This document shows positions 1-8,986 of a stretch of 64,000 nt of DNA, one piece after another. Position 1 is the stretch's first letter. The number at the start of each line of letters is the position of its first letter. Both the position numbers and the translations under genes were made by a program. Location of the stretch: NCBI GenBank assembly GCA_025560025.1, contig CP048486.1:124001-188000 (forward strand), given 5' to 3'. This DNA comes from Agrobacterium tumefaciens. Its GTDB lineage: Bacteria; Pseudomonadota; Alphaproteobacteria; Rhizobiales; Rhizobiaceae. Under the pieces are notes generated by a model, which had not been told where the DNA came from, ran no database searches, and was given only the letters and a program-made list of their open reading frames with translations.

Positions 1-2294
1 GTATTGCCCCTGCCATTGCGCAGATAATCGAGGAAGATGCGGCCCTGGCGTTTCGCCTTGGTTGCCACCGAGAGGTATTTTTCGGGCTCTGCCATGGCCA
101 TGTCATCCGCCATGGCCTTCGCAAACGCCTTAAGGGCTGGCCATCCCGCTTCCGTTTTCAAGGGCGCGACGACATGCAATCCCTTGCCGCCGGAGGTTTT
201 CACGAAGGCGGCAAGGCCGGCCTCCTCGAAACGCCGCTTCAGTTCCAGTGCGGAATCGATCACCTCCTGCCACGACACATCCTCGCCGGGGTCGATATCC
301 ATGGTGATCATGTCGGGCTTTTCCCAGTTCGCGGTTGTCGCGCCCCATGGGTGAATTTCAAGCGCGGCGGATTGCACCAGCGCCATCATGCCGTCGAAAT
401 CGGTAATCCGGATCAGCGGTTCGCCAGCCTTGTCCTTCGGATCCCTGATCTGTTCGATCGCCTTGTTGACACCGCGCCAGGCATGTTTCTGGAAGAATCG
501 CTGCCCGTCGATCCCTTCGGGACAACGAAGCAATGCCAGAGGGCGGTTGACGACGAAGGGAGCCATATGGCGCCAGACCTGCGTGTAATAATCGGCAAGC
601 CCTTCCTTGGTCACGCCGTCATCCGGCCAATAAAGCCGGTCCGGATGGGTGAACTTGATCTTCGACTGCGGCGTCCCTTGTTCCGACACTGCTTTTTCCT
701 CCCGTTCGATTTCCCCCGCCGGTTTATCCTCCCGCAGGCCCCGGAAAGATGCATGGCGCAGATTGCCATCCGCGGACCAAGCCCGAAACTCCACTTCGGC
801 CACCAGTTCCGGCCGGACGAAATGGAGGTCGCGGCGGGCAATTGCCGTCAGCTTTTCGGAAAAAGGGCTTTCCTTGCTGCCCAGTGGTGTCAGGCGGCCA
901 AGCAGCATTTCGGCCACTTCAGCGGTGTAGCCGGTGCCAACGCGCCCGACATGCCGCAGCTTGCCGTCCTCATAAACCCCGAGCGCCAGGGAGCCGATGG
1001 CATGGTCCGAACTGGAAGACAGGGTATAGCCGCCGATCACGAATTCCTGCCGCATTGCGCATTTGGATTTCACCCAGCTGCCCTTGCGGCCCGAGACATA
1101 TTTGCTGTCCCTAACCTTGGAGATGACACCCTCAAGGCTGAGGCGGCAGGCATGGTCGAGCACAAGCCCACCGTTTTCCTCGAAATGTTCGCTGTAGCGA
1201 AGATGACGGTTGCCGGCGGGCAGCAGCTTTTCGAGCAGCGCCTTGCGATCCATCAATGCCGCGCCACGCAGATCCGTGCCATCCAGATAGATCAGGTCGA
1301 AGGCATAAAAAACGAAGCGGTCGCTGCGCCCTTCGCTCAAATCCTGCTGCAAAGCGGAAAAATCCGAAGCACCGCTCTCCCGCTCGACCACGATTTCGCC
1401 GTCGATCAGCAGCGTTTCCGCCGGCAGCGCCTTGAGCGCGGCTGCCACGGTGTCACCGAACTTCTCGGTCCAGTCCAATCCGGTGCGGGTCAAAAGCTGT
1501 AGTTTGCCATGGTCTACACGGGCCTGCAGGCGATAGCCGTCGAACTTGATCTCATGCAGCCAGCGCGAACCTTCGGGTGGCCGGGGTTTCAGCGTCGCCA
1601 GCGCCGGCGGCACGAAGGATGGCAATGCCTGTTTGCGCGCGCCTTTGGGCAGGGCGTGAGCCTGCTTTTGCCCCGAGGAGGAGCTCGCGGCTTTTTTCGA
1701 TACGGGTTTGGAATTCCAGGTGTCCTTCGGACTGGCAGCGACTTCCTCGACGCTGCGGCCGGTCTTTACCGATTCCGGCCGCTCCTCCAGTATATCCGCA
1801 CTGCCATCATGCCTTGCCTCCTCGTCGTCGCCTTTGATCAGCAGCCAGTTCTCGCGGCTTTCGCCGGGCTTTCCATGCATGCGCACCAGATGCCAGCGGC
1901 CTTTAAGCTTTTCGCCTTCCAGCTCGAATTCGAGATGGCCTTTGCGGTAGCCCTTCTTCGAGTCGCCGATCGGGTGCCAGATTCCGCGATCCCAGACAAT
2001 GACGGTGCCGCCGCCATATTGTCCTTTCGGGATGACACCCTCGAAATCGCCATAACTTAAGGGATGGTCCTCGACATGCACGGCAAGGCGCTTGTCTTCC
2101 GGGTCGAGGCTCGGCCCCCGCGTTACCGCCCAGCTTTTAAGGACGCCGTCCATCTCCAGCCGGAAATCGTAATGCAGGCGGCGGGCATCATGCTTCTGTA
2201 TGACGAAACTCGATCCTTGAGCCTCGGCCTTCGCGCCTTTCGGCTCCGGCGTCTTGTCGAAACTGCGTTTGGCATTGTAGGTCTGCAACCCCAT
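1..2294 (-). CDS. ligD: ATP-dependent DNA ligase D, C-terminal end cut by the window
   Basis: This is the multidomain ligase of bacterial non-homologous end joining. About 764 codons are visible. The N-terminal 3'-phosphoesterase domain spans roughly residues 20-150 and carries the conserved HDARRLHYDFRLE segment. The ligase domain follows, with nucleotidyl-lysine motif HEIKFDGYR (Lys at about residue 250). An archaeo-eukaryotic primase-type polymerase domain starts near residue 540 and shows the metal-binding DIDPGED motif. The gene runs off position 1, so the end of the polymerase domain is missing from the window, not from the gene. The ATG at 2294 lies 3 nt after the ku stop, so the two genes are almost certainly cotranscribed. 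Domain order PE-Lig-Pol is common in Rhizobiaceae. No internal stop was seen in the stretches I translated. Confidence 0.93.
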   Translation of the reverse strand, partial: MGLQTYNAKRSFDKTPEPKGAKAEAQGSSFVIQKHDARRLHYDFRLEMDGVLKSWAVTRGPSLDPEDKRLAVHVEDHPLSYGDFEGVIPKGQYGGGTVIVWDRGIWHPIGDSKKGYRKGHLEFELEGEKLKGRWHLVRMHGKPGESRENWLLIKGDDEEARHDGSADILEERPESVKTGRSVEEVAASPKDTWNSKPVSKKAASSSSGQKQAHALPKGARKQALPSFVPPALATLKPRPPEGSRWLHEIKFDGYRLQARVDHGKLQLLTRTGLDWTEKFGDTVAAALKALPAETLLIDGEIVVERESGASDFSALQQDLSEGRSDRFVFYAFDLIYLDGTDLRGAALMDRKALLEKLLPAGNRHLRYSEHFEENGGLVLDHACRLSLEGVISKVRDSKYVSGRKGSWVKSKCAMRQEFVIGGYTLSSSSDHAIGSLALGVYEDGKLRHVGRVGTGYTAEVAEMLLGRLTPLGSKESPFSEKLTAIARRDLHFVRPELVAEVEFRAWSADGNLRHASFRGLREDKPAGEIEREEKAVSEQGTPQSKIKFTHPDRLYWPDDGVTKEGLADYYTQVWRHMAPFVVNRPLALLRCPEGIDGQRFFQKHAWRGVNKAIEQIRDPKDKAGEPLIRITDFDGMMALVQSAALEIHPWGATTANWEKPDMITMDIDPGEDVSWQEVIDSALELKRRFEEAGLAAFVKTSGGKGLHVVAPLKTEAGWPALKAFAKAMADDMAMAEPEKYLSVATKAKRQGRIFLDYLRNGRGN

Positions 2295-2297
2295 GGA

Positions 2298-3125
2298 TCA
2301 GCTCGCTTTCCGGGGGGATTTGCGTGCCGCGCCCGCAGCCTTCTTGTCGCCGGCTGCCCCGGCGCTGCGGCGCAGGGCTTCCTTGAGATCGATGATGTTG
2401 TCCTGCCTGCGCGGCGCCTGTTTGGCGATTTTCCGGCCCTCGATCTTGGCTTTCACCAGTTCCGCCAAGGCGTCATTGTAGCGGTCGCTATAGTCGGCCG
2501 GATTGAAGGTGCCTGCGCGCGTCTTGATGATATGGCCCGCAAGCTCCAGCATCTCCTCATCGAACTCTATATCCGGAATGGACTTGAAGACGGTAGTTTG
2601 CGAGCGCACCTCGTAGTTGAAATTCAGCGTCGTCGCGACGAGCGCCTTGCCGCTTGGCCGGATCAGCACAATGCGGTTGCGGCGGAAAAGCACCGCCTCG
2701 CCGAGTGCCACGACATTCTCGTCGTCCATCGCCTTCGCCAGCAGCGTCAGGGCCTCCTCCCCGTCCTCCTGCGTCGGTGCAAGATAATAGGACTTGTCGA
2801 AATAGAGCTTGTCGATCTCGCGGCGCCCGAGGAAATGCCGGATGCGGATGACCTTGTCGTTTTCCGGCATCAACTTCGCAATCTCGTCTCCCTCGATGAC
2901 GATGTGATCGCCATTGTCGAGTTCATATCCCTTGACCTGATCCTCACGCTCGACAGCATCGCCGGTATCGCTGTCGACATATTGCCGTTCGACGCGATGG
3001 CCGGTCTTGCGGTTGATGATGTTGAAGGAAATCTTCTCCGATGCGGTGAGCGCGGCATAAAGGCCGATCTCACAACTGAAATCGGCAAATTTCAAATGAC
3101 CTTTCCAGCTCGCTCTCCGGTTCAT
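2298..3125 (-). CDS. ku: Ku-type DNA end-binding protein
   Basis: This 275-aa protein forms a homodimeric ring that loads on double-strand ends and recruits LigD. The start MNRRASWKGHLKFADFSCEI matches the conserved N-terminus of bacterial Ku (W-K-G-x-L-x-F). The core beta-barrel features RVERQYVDSDTG and the GYELDNGDHIVIEGDEI stretch are present, followed by a lysine/arginine-rich tail (AAGDKKAAGAARKSPRK) typical of the DNA-binding C-terminus. Length fits the family. It lies 3 nt upstream of ligD and its start overlaps the stop of a small upstream gene by 4 nt (ATGA), which indicates one operon. Agrobacteria often have several ku/ligD loci; which copy this is cannot be told from the window. 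Confidence 0.95.
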   Translation of the reverse strand: MNRRASWKGHLKFADFSCEIGLYAALTASEKISFNIINRKTGHRVERQYVDSDTGDAVEREDQVKGYELDNGDHIVIEGDEIAKLMPENDKVIRIRHFLGRREIDKLYFDKSYYLAPTQEDGEEALTLLAKAMDDENVVALGEAVLFRRNRIVLIRPSGKALVATTLNFNYEVRSQTTVFKSIPDIEFDEEMLELAGHIIKTRAGTFNPADYSDRYNDALAELVKAKIEGRKIAKQAPRRQDNIIDLKEALRRSAGAAGDKKAAGAARKSPRKAS

Positions 3126-3406
3126 GATCGCCGCCCATGATCATCGTGGGAGGATCGCTCTCTACCCCGGTCCGCGGCAAGAATACGTTCGATGGCGGGC
3201 ACGTCCGCCTCCGCTAGCACCGGCACGGGGTCGGATGCCATCGCCTCCAGCACCTCGGGCGAAAGGCCGCCATTGCGGATCACCCACTCCATTGCCTCGC
3301 GGGTTTGCCGTTCGGCCTTCAGCTGCGCATAAAGCGCCAGTATCAGCCGGTCGCGAACATCGAAGGGCTTAACATTTCTGTCTGAACGTTCTGCCTGCCG
3401 TTTCAT
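3122..3406 (-). CDS. Small hypothetical protein leading the ku-ligD operon
   Basis: The product is 94 aa, charged and probably cytoplasmic, and I do not recognise it. I chose the ATG at 3406 over an upstream in-frame ATG at 3475 because CGGGGATTTGAC gives it a plausible ribosome-binding site and the upstream extension is poor in typical coding character. The protein is predicted largely helical (DVRDRLILALYAQLKAERQTREAMEWV). It contains no obvious catalytic or metal-binding motif. Its stop overlaps the ku start by 4 nt, implying translational coupling, so a role alongside end joining is possible but is inference only. Confidence 0.55.
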   Translation of the reverse strand: MKRQAERSDRNVKPFDVRDRLILALYAQLKAERQTREAMEWVIRNGGLSPEVLEAMASDPVPVLAEADVPAIERILAADRGRERSSHDDHGRRS

Positions 3407-3610
3407 GTCAAATCCCCGAGGCGCCTCAAACGATAGGACACGTGGACCCCGCCTCGACCTGGCGGGAGACGCCATATGCGACTCTAACGATTCGGATTGC
3501 CCCTCGTTCCATCGGGCATGCGGATGGGCAAATCCTGCGACGGCCCGACCTCAGGCTGGCATGGCAGGACGGTGGGCCGGCGGCATCACAAGCCGCCGCC
3601 TCACCCTACC

Positions 3611-5953
3611 TCAAACGGAATATTTCTTTCTATTGGGCGTGCTCGCCGCGCCGGCGGGCGCAACATCGGGTTTGCCGAAGAGATAGCCCTGCGCCTGTGC
3701 ACATCCCTCATCGACAACCATGCGATATTGCGCATCCGTTTCGATACCCTCTGCCGTCACCGGCAGATCGAGGCTGCGGCCAAGGCCGATCACCGCGCGC
3801 ACGATGGCGCGGGCATTGTCGTCGTCGCTCATGGCGGCGATGAAGCTGCGGTCGATCTTGATCTTGTCGAAGGGGAAGCTCTGCAGGTTGCTGAGCGAGG
3901 AGTAACCGGTGCCGAAATCATCCATGACGATGGCGACGCCCAGCGCCTTCAACTGGTTGAGAATGATCAGCGTCGCCTTGCGGTCTTTCAGCAGTGCCGC
4001 TTCGGTAATTTCCAGTTCAAGCCGGTTCGGAGACAGTCCGGTCTGCATCAGCACGGTGCAGACGACATGGCCGAGATTTGCCAGCGAAAACTGCAATGGC
4101 GAGACGTTGACTGCGATTTTCAGATGCGGCGCCCAGGTGCTCGCCTGACGGCAGGCCTCGCGCAGCACCCATTCACCAAGCGAAATGATGATCCCGCTTT
4201 CCTCAGCAATCGGAATGAAGACGTCCGGCGGCACCACGCCCCTTGTCGGGTGCTGCCAGCGCACCAGCGCCTCATAACCGACGACCTGACCACATTCGAC
4301 GGAAAGGACCGGCTGGTAGTTCAGAAGCAATTCGTTGCGGTTGATGGCAAGCCGCAAATCCGTCTCGAGCTGACGGCGTTCGCGGGCCTCCTGATCCATC
4401 AGCGGATCATAAAAGGCCAGGATGCCACGCCCGCCCATCTTGGCGCGATAAAGCGCCAGATCAGCGGCATGCATGATGCTTTCGTCGCTGTCGCCGTCCC
4501 GCGGGAAGACGGCAATGCCGATGCTGACGCCGACAGCGGTCGGATCGTTGGCGGCATTCATTTTCAACCCGAACATGGCAAGGATCGTCTCTGCAAGCAG
4601 ACGCGCCTCCTCCGACTTGGTGTGCCGGGCAGTCAGAATAACGAATTCGTCGCCGCCGAGACGAGCGACGACATCGCCTGCCCTTGCACATTCATCAAGA
4701 ATGGCGGCGACCCTTTTCAGCACGCGGTCGCCCTCGGCATGGCCGAATATGTCGTTGACCGCCTTGAACCGGTCGAGATCGAGCGCCAGCAGCGCAAATT
4801 CATCTTCTTCACTGCAATGCTCGATCTGCTGGCGAAGCCGCGTCTGGAACATGGTGCGGTTCGAAAGGCCGGTCAGCACGTCGTGGCGCGCAAGATATTC
4901 GATTTCCCGTTGCGCTTCCCGCTTCTCCGTCAGGTCGCGAATGGCCATTACCTCACAGGGGTGGCCGCGATATTCGATGGTGCGCACGGCAAGCTCGAAC
5001 ACCTGCGCCCGCTCCCCGCGCTCGCGGATCGCCTCGACCGGTGCAAGGCGCGGCAGATAGGCCGGCTGCCCATCGATGGCCTTGAAGAGATCATCAGGAT
5101 TTTTACCAATCAGCGACGCCTCGTCGCTGCCGAGGAGTCCGGCAAAGCGGGTATTCAACTCGACGATCCTGCCATCACGCACGACGGCAAGGCCATCCAG
5201 CGTGGCATCGACAAGACCCTTGAGGTCGACAAGATAGCGGTCCACCAGCGCGGCGGTGGCCGTTGTGGACAGGATAAGGAAGGTCACGCCGGAGACGGCG
5301 CCGATCATGATCAGTCTGGCGAGGTTATCGGGATCAGGGCCGGAAACGGATGGATCCGGCGACAGGATCGTGGCCGACATGGCGGTAAAGTGCAGCGCGC
5401 AGATGGCCAGAATGGAACATGCCGCCGGAGCGACGATGCGCTGTTTCCAGGAGCCTGCACGGCGGAAAAGGAAAAAGGCGAGAAGAAAAAACACCCAGGC
5501 AACGACAGAACCGCCGACGATTGGGCCCCAGCGGTAGCTTATCGTCGCGGCCACATCCATTCCGGCCATGCCGACGAAATGCATGACGGCAACCGACAGG
5601 GTTACGAGCGTACCGATGATGACGGGACTGTAGCTTGCCTTCGAGCGGATGTTTAGCGCCAGCCAGAACCCAAAAACAGCCAGAACCGAAGAAAGAGCCG
5701 TGAACTGGAAATCAAAACCGATTGGAACCGTGCCCTTATATGCAAGCATGGCGACGAAATGGGTGGCCCAGACACTGAGACCTGCGGCAAAGGCGGCGAC
5801 CAGCACCCAATAGGGCTTGCGGCCAGACGGACTTTCCTCCGCGCGCAACAGAAGGTGAAAAAAGGCAAGCATTCCGAGCAGGCAGATAGATGCTGCAAGA
5901 AGCACGATCGCCCTATCGTGCTGAACGGCAACGCATTCCAGAACCGTGAACAT
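3611..5953 (-). CDS. Membrane MHYT-PAS-GGDEF-EAL cyclic-di-GMP enzyme
   Basis: This 780-aa protein is predicted to make and/or degrade cyclic di-GMP at the inner membrane. The N-terminal 210 residues hold an MHYT-type sensor with three variant repeats (THFVAM, MHFVGM, LHFTAM) between about seven membrane helices. This domain is proposed to bind copper and sense O2, CO or NO. A PAS-like segment follows (about 235-340). The diguanylate cyclase domain has an intact GGDEF near residue 430 with an RAGD inhibitory I-site five residues upstream. The phosphodiesterase domain has an intact EAL (GYEALVRW, about 560) and the DDFGTGYSSL loop. Both halves therefore look catalytically competent. The gene stands alone; GGGAGAG precedes the ATG. 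Confidence 0.93.
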   Translation of the reverse strand: MFTVLECVAVQHDRAIVLLAASICLLGMLAFFHLLLRAEESPSGRKPYWVLVAAFAAGLSVWATHFVAMLAYKGTVPIGFDFQFTALSSVLAVFGFWLALNIRSKASYSPVIIGTLVTLSVAVMHFVGMAGMDVAATISYRWGPIVGGSVVAWVFFLLAFFLFRRAGSWKQRIVAPAACSILAICALHFTAMSATILSPDPSVSGPDPDNLARLIMIGAVSGVTFLILSTTATAALVDRYLVDLKGLVDATLDGLAVVRDGRIVELNTRFAGLLGSDEASLIGKNPDDLFKAIDGQPAYLPRLAPVEAIRERGERAQVFELAVRTIEYRGHPCEVMAIRDLTEKREAQREIEYLARHDVLTGLSNRTMFQTRLRQQIEHCSEEDEFALLALDLDRFKAVNDIFGHAEGDRVLKRVAAILDECARAGDVVARLGGDEFVILTARHTKSEEARLLAETILAMFGLKMNAANDPTAVGVSIGIAVFPRDGDSDESIMHAADLALYRAKMGGRGILAFYDPLMDQEARERRQLETDLRLAINRNELLLNYQPVLSVECGQVVGYEALVRWQHPTRGVVPPDVFIPIAEESGIIISLGEWVLREACRQASTWAPHLKIAVNVSPLQFSLANLGHVVCTVLMQTGLSPNRLELEITEAALLKDRKATLIILNQLKALGVAIVMDDFGTGYSSLSNLQSFPFDKIKIDRSFIAAMSDDDNARAIVRAVIGLGRSLDLPVTAEGIETDAQYRMVVDEGCAQAQGYLFGKPDVAPAGAASTPNRKKYSV

Positions 5954-6277
5954 GGCACACTCTCCCAGCCTCTGAAGAACCGCTCACGACCGCACTATGG
6001 AGTTGGTTTATTTATAAATCTCTAATGCAACCCTTGATAAGAGTGCGTCTTTGTCGACAATGACACAGAAACGGGTGGAAACGGCGCGTCAGCCGGGAGA
6101 GCTTTTGCGACCGGCCCAAGGGCTGCCGGTGGCAAGTTCCTGTTTCCGGCGGCGGCAGTTATCGCGGGCACAACCGAAAGATGTGCGCACGGGAGCCAAT
6201 TCCCACATCCTGACAGAGCCATAAAAAAGCGGACGGTAGATCAACCGCCCGTCGCATCGTTGAGGAATGTGGTGCTG
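5954..6277. other. Intergenic region between cyclic-di-GMP gene and binding-protein gene
   Basis: This 324-nt stretch holds the promoter side of the minus-strand GGDEF/EAL gene and, at its right end, the terminator of the minus-strand binding-protein gene (6223-6252). An A+T-rich stretch around 5999-6030 is the likeliest promoter zone. No convincing gene was found; the one short minus frame here has no ribosome-binding site or recognisable product. Confidence 0.5.
6223..6252 (-). terminator. Rho-independent terminator of the binding-protein operon
   Basis: Read on the minus strand, ACGGGCGGT pairs with ACCGTCCGC (one G-U) around a TGATCT loop and is followed by six T. It begins about 26 nt beyond the stop of the binding-protein gene and fits an intrinsic terminator for the minus-strand operon. 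Confidence 0.75.
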
Positions 6278-7864
6278 TCACTGCTTCGTCACGTTTTCCA
6301 GCCGGGTCGTCTGGCTGGGGTGACCGACATAGTCCTTGACGCGCGACGTCAAGACGATGGGTTCGTATCTCTCGAAGAGAGGCAGAACTGCAGGATTCTG
6401 CGCGACGAACTTTTCCTGCATCTCGGTGTAGATTTCCCCACGCTTCTTGGCATCGGGTTCAAGCGAAGCCTTTGCCGTCAGAGCGGTCAGTTCAGGAATA
6501 TCCCAGGCCGAACGCCAGACGAAGTTGCCGGCATTGTTGGCGGCAAGCGAGTTGTCCGGGTTGCTGGAAAATTGCTCCATGGAGCCAAGGACGTTCGGCA
6601 TATAGGCGCCGGTCTGTGGCATGAGCAGATCAAAGTCACGGGCGCGGTGGGCCGCAATCACATCCGCACCATTGCCCTGCTGGATATTGACCTTGATGCC
6701 GATCTGGCTGAGCGATGCCTGGATGGCGGTCGCAAGATCGATGCGAGGTGTCTGGGCAATGGTCTTCAGATTGAGCGTGAAGCCATTCTCATAACCCGCC
6801 TCCTTCAGAAGAGCCTTGGCCTTCGGAACGTCAAGCTTCCAGTCCGGGCTCGGAATGGCATATTCGAAATTCTCCGGCACCGGCACCGTGCGCGCCCGGC
6901 CATATGGACCCATGATGGTCTTTTCCATGCCCTTGTAGTCGATGCCATAAGCAATCGCTTCGCGGACCTTGGGGTTGGACAAAGGCTCCTTGCCGGCATT
7001 CATCGACAGGACATAGAAACCGCCCGTCGGCACGCGCTGGATCTGGAAACCTTCCTTGTTGTTGAAGGTCGCAAGGTCGGCAGCCGTCAGCGCGCTGGCG
7101 ATGTCGATATCGCCTCGCTCCAGCATCAGGCGCTCCACCTGGCTTTCCGGCACATGCCGCACGATCACGCGACGCATCTTGGGCTCGCCGGCCACATAAT
7201 CCTTGTTGGCTTCAAGGATGATGATTTCATTGGGCGACCAGCGATTGAGCGTGAAGGGGCCGGAGCCGGCGGAATTTGTCCGCAGCCAGGCATTTCCCCA
7301 GTCACCATCGACTTCATGGGACTTGAGTTCCTTGCTGTCGACGACACTGGCAATGACCATGGCCAGACGATAGAGCAGCAATTCGGACGTCGTTTCGCCT
7401 GACAGTTCGATGCGAACCGTCTTTTCGTCCGGGGCGCTGACCAGCTTGTCGACATTTTCAGCGTTGTAACCAACACGCTTGAGGTTGGCGGCAGCCGCCT
7501 GGTTCATCTTCAAAAGACGGCTGAACGAATAGACGACATCCGCCGAGGTCACGGGATTGCCCGACGCGAAATTGGCCTCGCGAAGATGAAAGGTGATGCC
7601 CTTGTCATCCGTCTCCCAGCGCTCCGCCAGCTGCGGTGAAACTTTTCCCGAACCATCGACTGAAATCAGCCGATCATAAAGATTGGCCATGATTTCATTG
7701 GCTTTGGCTTCGGTCGCCTGATGCGGGTCGAGCGACAGCACCTGGGCCAGCGACGTCCCGACGACGAGCTGGTCATTGGGTGTCTTGGCTGCGACCGGGG
7801 ACGCCTGCACCAGCATGGCGCCCAGAACGGTGGTGAATGCGAGACGGATCATTGATTTTTTCAT
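6278..7864 (-). CDS. ABC transporter substrate-binding protein, family 5 (peptide/opine/sugar-acid type)
   Basis: This 528-aa periplasmic binding protein has a clear signal peptide (MKKSMIRLAFTTVLGAMLVQ, cleavage after ASPVAA). The mature part has the family-5 (DppA/OppA/NikA) signature, including LAQVLSLDPHQATEAKANEIMANLYDRL near the N-terminus and a long Venus-flytrap body. A strong AGGAGGAG precedes the ATG. The cognate permeases and ATPases lie divergently at 9906-13396. Family-5 systems carry peptides but also opines, glucosides and oligosaccharides. The neighbouring mannonate-dehydratase-like gene argues for a uronate-containing sugar here, which is inference. Confidence 0.9.
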   Translation of the reverse strand: MKKSMIRLAFTTVLGAMLVQASPVAAKTPNDQLVVGTSLAQVLSLDPHQATEAKANEIMANLYDRLISVDGSGKVSPQLAERWETDDKGITFHLREANFASGNPVTSADVVYSFSRLLKMNQAAAANLKRVGYNAENVDKLVSAPDEKTVRIELSGETTSELLLYRLAMVIASVVDSKELKSHEVDGDWGNAWLRTNSAGSGPFTLNRWSPNEIIILEANKDYVAGEPKMRRVIVRHVPESQVERLMLERGDIDIASALTAADLATFNNKEGFQIQRVPTGGFYVLSMNAGKEPLSNPKVREAIAYGIDYKGMEKTIMGPYGRARTVPVPENFEYAIPSPDWKLDVPKAKALLKEAGYENGFTLNLKTIAQTPRIDLATAIQASLSQIGIKVNIQQGNGADVIAAHRARDFDLLMPQTGAYMPNVLGSMEQFSSNPDNSLAANNAGNFVWRSAWDIPELTALTAKASLEPDAKKRGEIYTEMQEKFVAQNPAVLPLFERYEPIVLTSRVKDYVGHPSQTTRLENVTKQ

Positions 7865-7939
7865 ACCTGCTCCTCCTACAGATCGGTAATTGCATTGGTG
7901 AAGCCGGCGGCGCGACGACGCGCCAACCGGCTGAAACAG

Positions 7940-8920
7940 TCAAAGATGATTGTTATTGAGCGCCTCGATCAGCGCGGCGATATAGCCGTAGCAGAACCCG
8001 AAGGCGACACCGACGGGATCGCGGCCCGCAATCGTCGGCACATGATCGGGCATGATCATGTAGCGATAGCCAAGTTCGTGATAGAGCTTCAGCGACCGCA
8101 CCATGTCCATGTCGCCCTCATCGGGAAATGTCTCCATGAACGACAGCTTGCCGCCGCTGATGTTGCGGAAGTGGACGTTGAAAATCTTGTCACGGCTGCC
8201 GAACCAGCGGATGATCTCGTCGATCTCCTCACGCGGATTGTCGAGCATCTCGCCGATCGATCCCTGGCAGAAATTCAGTCCGTGATAGGGGCTTTCCCGC
8301 ATCTGCACGAATTTCTTCAGTCCCTCGACGGTGCCGAGCACCCGGGTGACACCCTTGTAACCCGGCGGGGTATAGGGATCATGCGGATGGCACGCCAGAC
8401 GGACCTTGTTACTTTCGGCAACCGGAACCACGCGCTCGAGGAAATAGTCGATACGCTCCCAGTTCTCGTCTTCGGACAGAACACCGGCAAGGCCCGGAGC
8501 CGCATCATGGTCCGCCCTGTCCCAGCGCCAGGCTTCATTAAGCGAACCGCCGCGGCCACGCTCCATTTCCGTGCGCGGAATGCCGATGAGGTTGAGATTG
8601 TATTTCGCCGCCGGAATGCCGGCCCGGGCGATATCCTCGATCATCCTGCAGACGGCATCGATCTGCCGGTCGCGCTCGGGCCCGGCAAGCAGGATATCGG
8701 GAAACGACGCCTGTTCGATGGGTCGGGACGGCAGCGGCAGCTGCACCATGTCAAGGACAAGACCAAAGCTTTCGACCTTGTCACGGTGACGTTCAAAATC
8801 CTCAAAGGTCCAGCTCGCGGGCGCTCCAGGCGGATCGGCGTTGATATTCCTGACGCCAAGCTGCGCCCAAACCCTGTAATCCTCGTCGTCGCGTGCTGCC
8901 ACCTGAGTGCCGACATACAT
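7940..8920 (-). CDS. Mannonate dehydratase-like (UxuA family) TIM-barrel enzyme
   Basis: This 326-aa protein resembles D-mannonate dehydratase of the UxuA family, which converts D-mannonate to 2-keto-3-deoxy-D-gluconate in hexuronate catabolism. Supporting segments are LNLIGIPRTE, the metal-ligand region LACHPHDPYTPPGYKG, NFCQGSIGEM, NVHFRNISGG and MIMPDHVP. UxuA proteins have these His, Cys and Asp ligands in the same order. It is somewhat shorter than E. coli UxuA (about 390 aa), as is usual for many alphaproteobacterial members. It sits between the GntR regulator and the binding protein in one minus-strand operon, which suits a role in breaking down an imported uronate. An activity on a related sugar acid cannot be excluded. 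Confidence 0.82.
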   Translation of the reverse strand: MYVGTQVAARDDEDYRVWAQLGVRNINADPPGAPASWTFEDFERHRDKVESFGLVLDMVQLPLPSRPIEQASFPDILLAGPERDRQIDAVCRMIEDIARAGIPAAKYNLNLIGIPRTEMERGRGGSLNEAWRWDRADHDAAPGLAGVLSEDENWERIDYFLERVVPVAESNKVRLACHPHDPYTPPGYKGVTRVLGTVEGLKKFVQMRESPYHGLNFCQGSIGEMLDNPREEIDEIIRWFGSRDKIFNVHFRNISGGKLSFMETFPDEGDMDMVRSLKLYHELGYRYMIMPDHVPTIAGRDPVGVAFGFCYGYIAALIEALNNNHL

Positions 8921-8947
8921 CGATTCTCTCCCTCTCCATGCTAGTCA

Positions 8948-8955
8948 TCATATGA
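8948..8955. promoter_or_regulatory. TCATATGA palindrome, candidate GntR-family operator
   Basis: The perfect 8-bp palindrome TCATATGA lies 27 nt upstream of the dehydratase start. The same core recurs twice in the control region at 9741-9771 between gntR and the permease operon. Short A+T-centred palindromes with half-sites of this kind are typical of FadR-subfamily GntR operators; assignment to this regulator is inference. Confidence 0.45.
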
Positions 8956-8986
8956 CATCGCATGAAATAAGATGAGTGTCGAGATG

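Noticed and set aside
174..1502. Long plus-strand open frame (442 codons) at the left edge
   Set aside because: It lies antisense to ligD, whose conserved domains and active-site lysine are on the minus strand. High G+C and codon bias leave the opposite strand open; no family resemblance or ribosome-binding site was seen.
3497..5656. 719-codon plus-strand frame opposite the cyclic-di-GMP gene
   Set aside because: The minus strand has intact MHYT, GGDEF and EAL motifs. The plus frame gives arginine/histidine/aspartate-rich sequence without any recognisable domain, as expected of a shadow.
6260..7402. 380-codon plus-strand frame opposite the binding-protein gene
   Set aside because: The minus-strand product has a signal peptide and family-5 features with a strong ribosome-binding site; the plus frame is its mirror.
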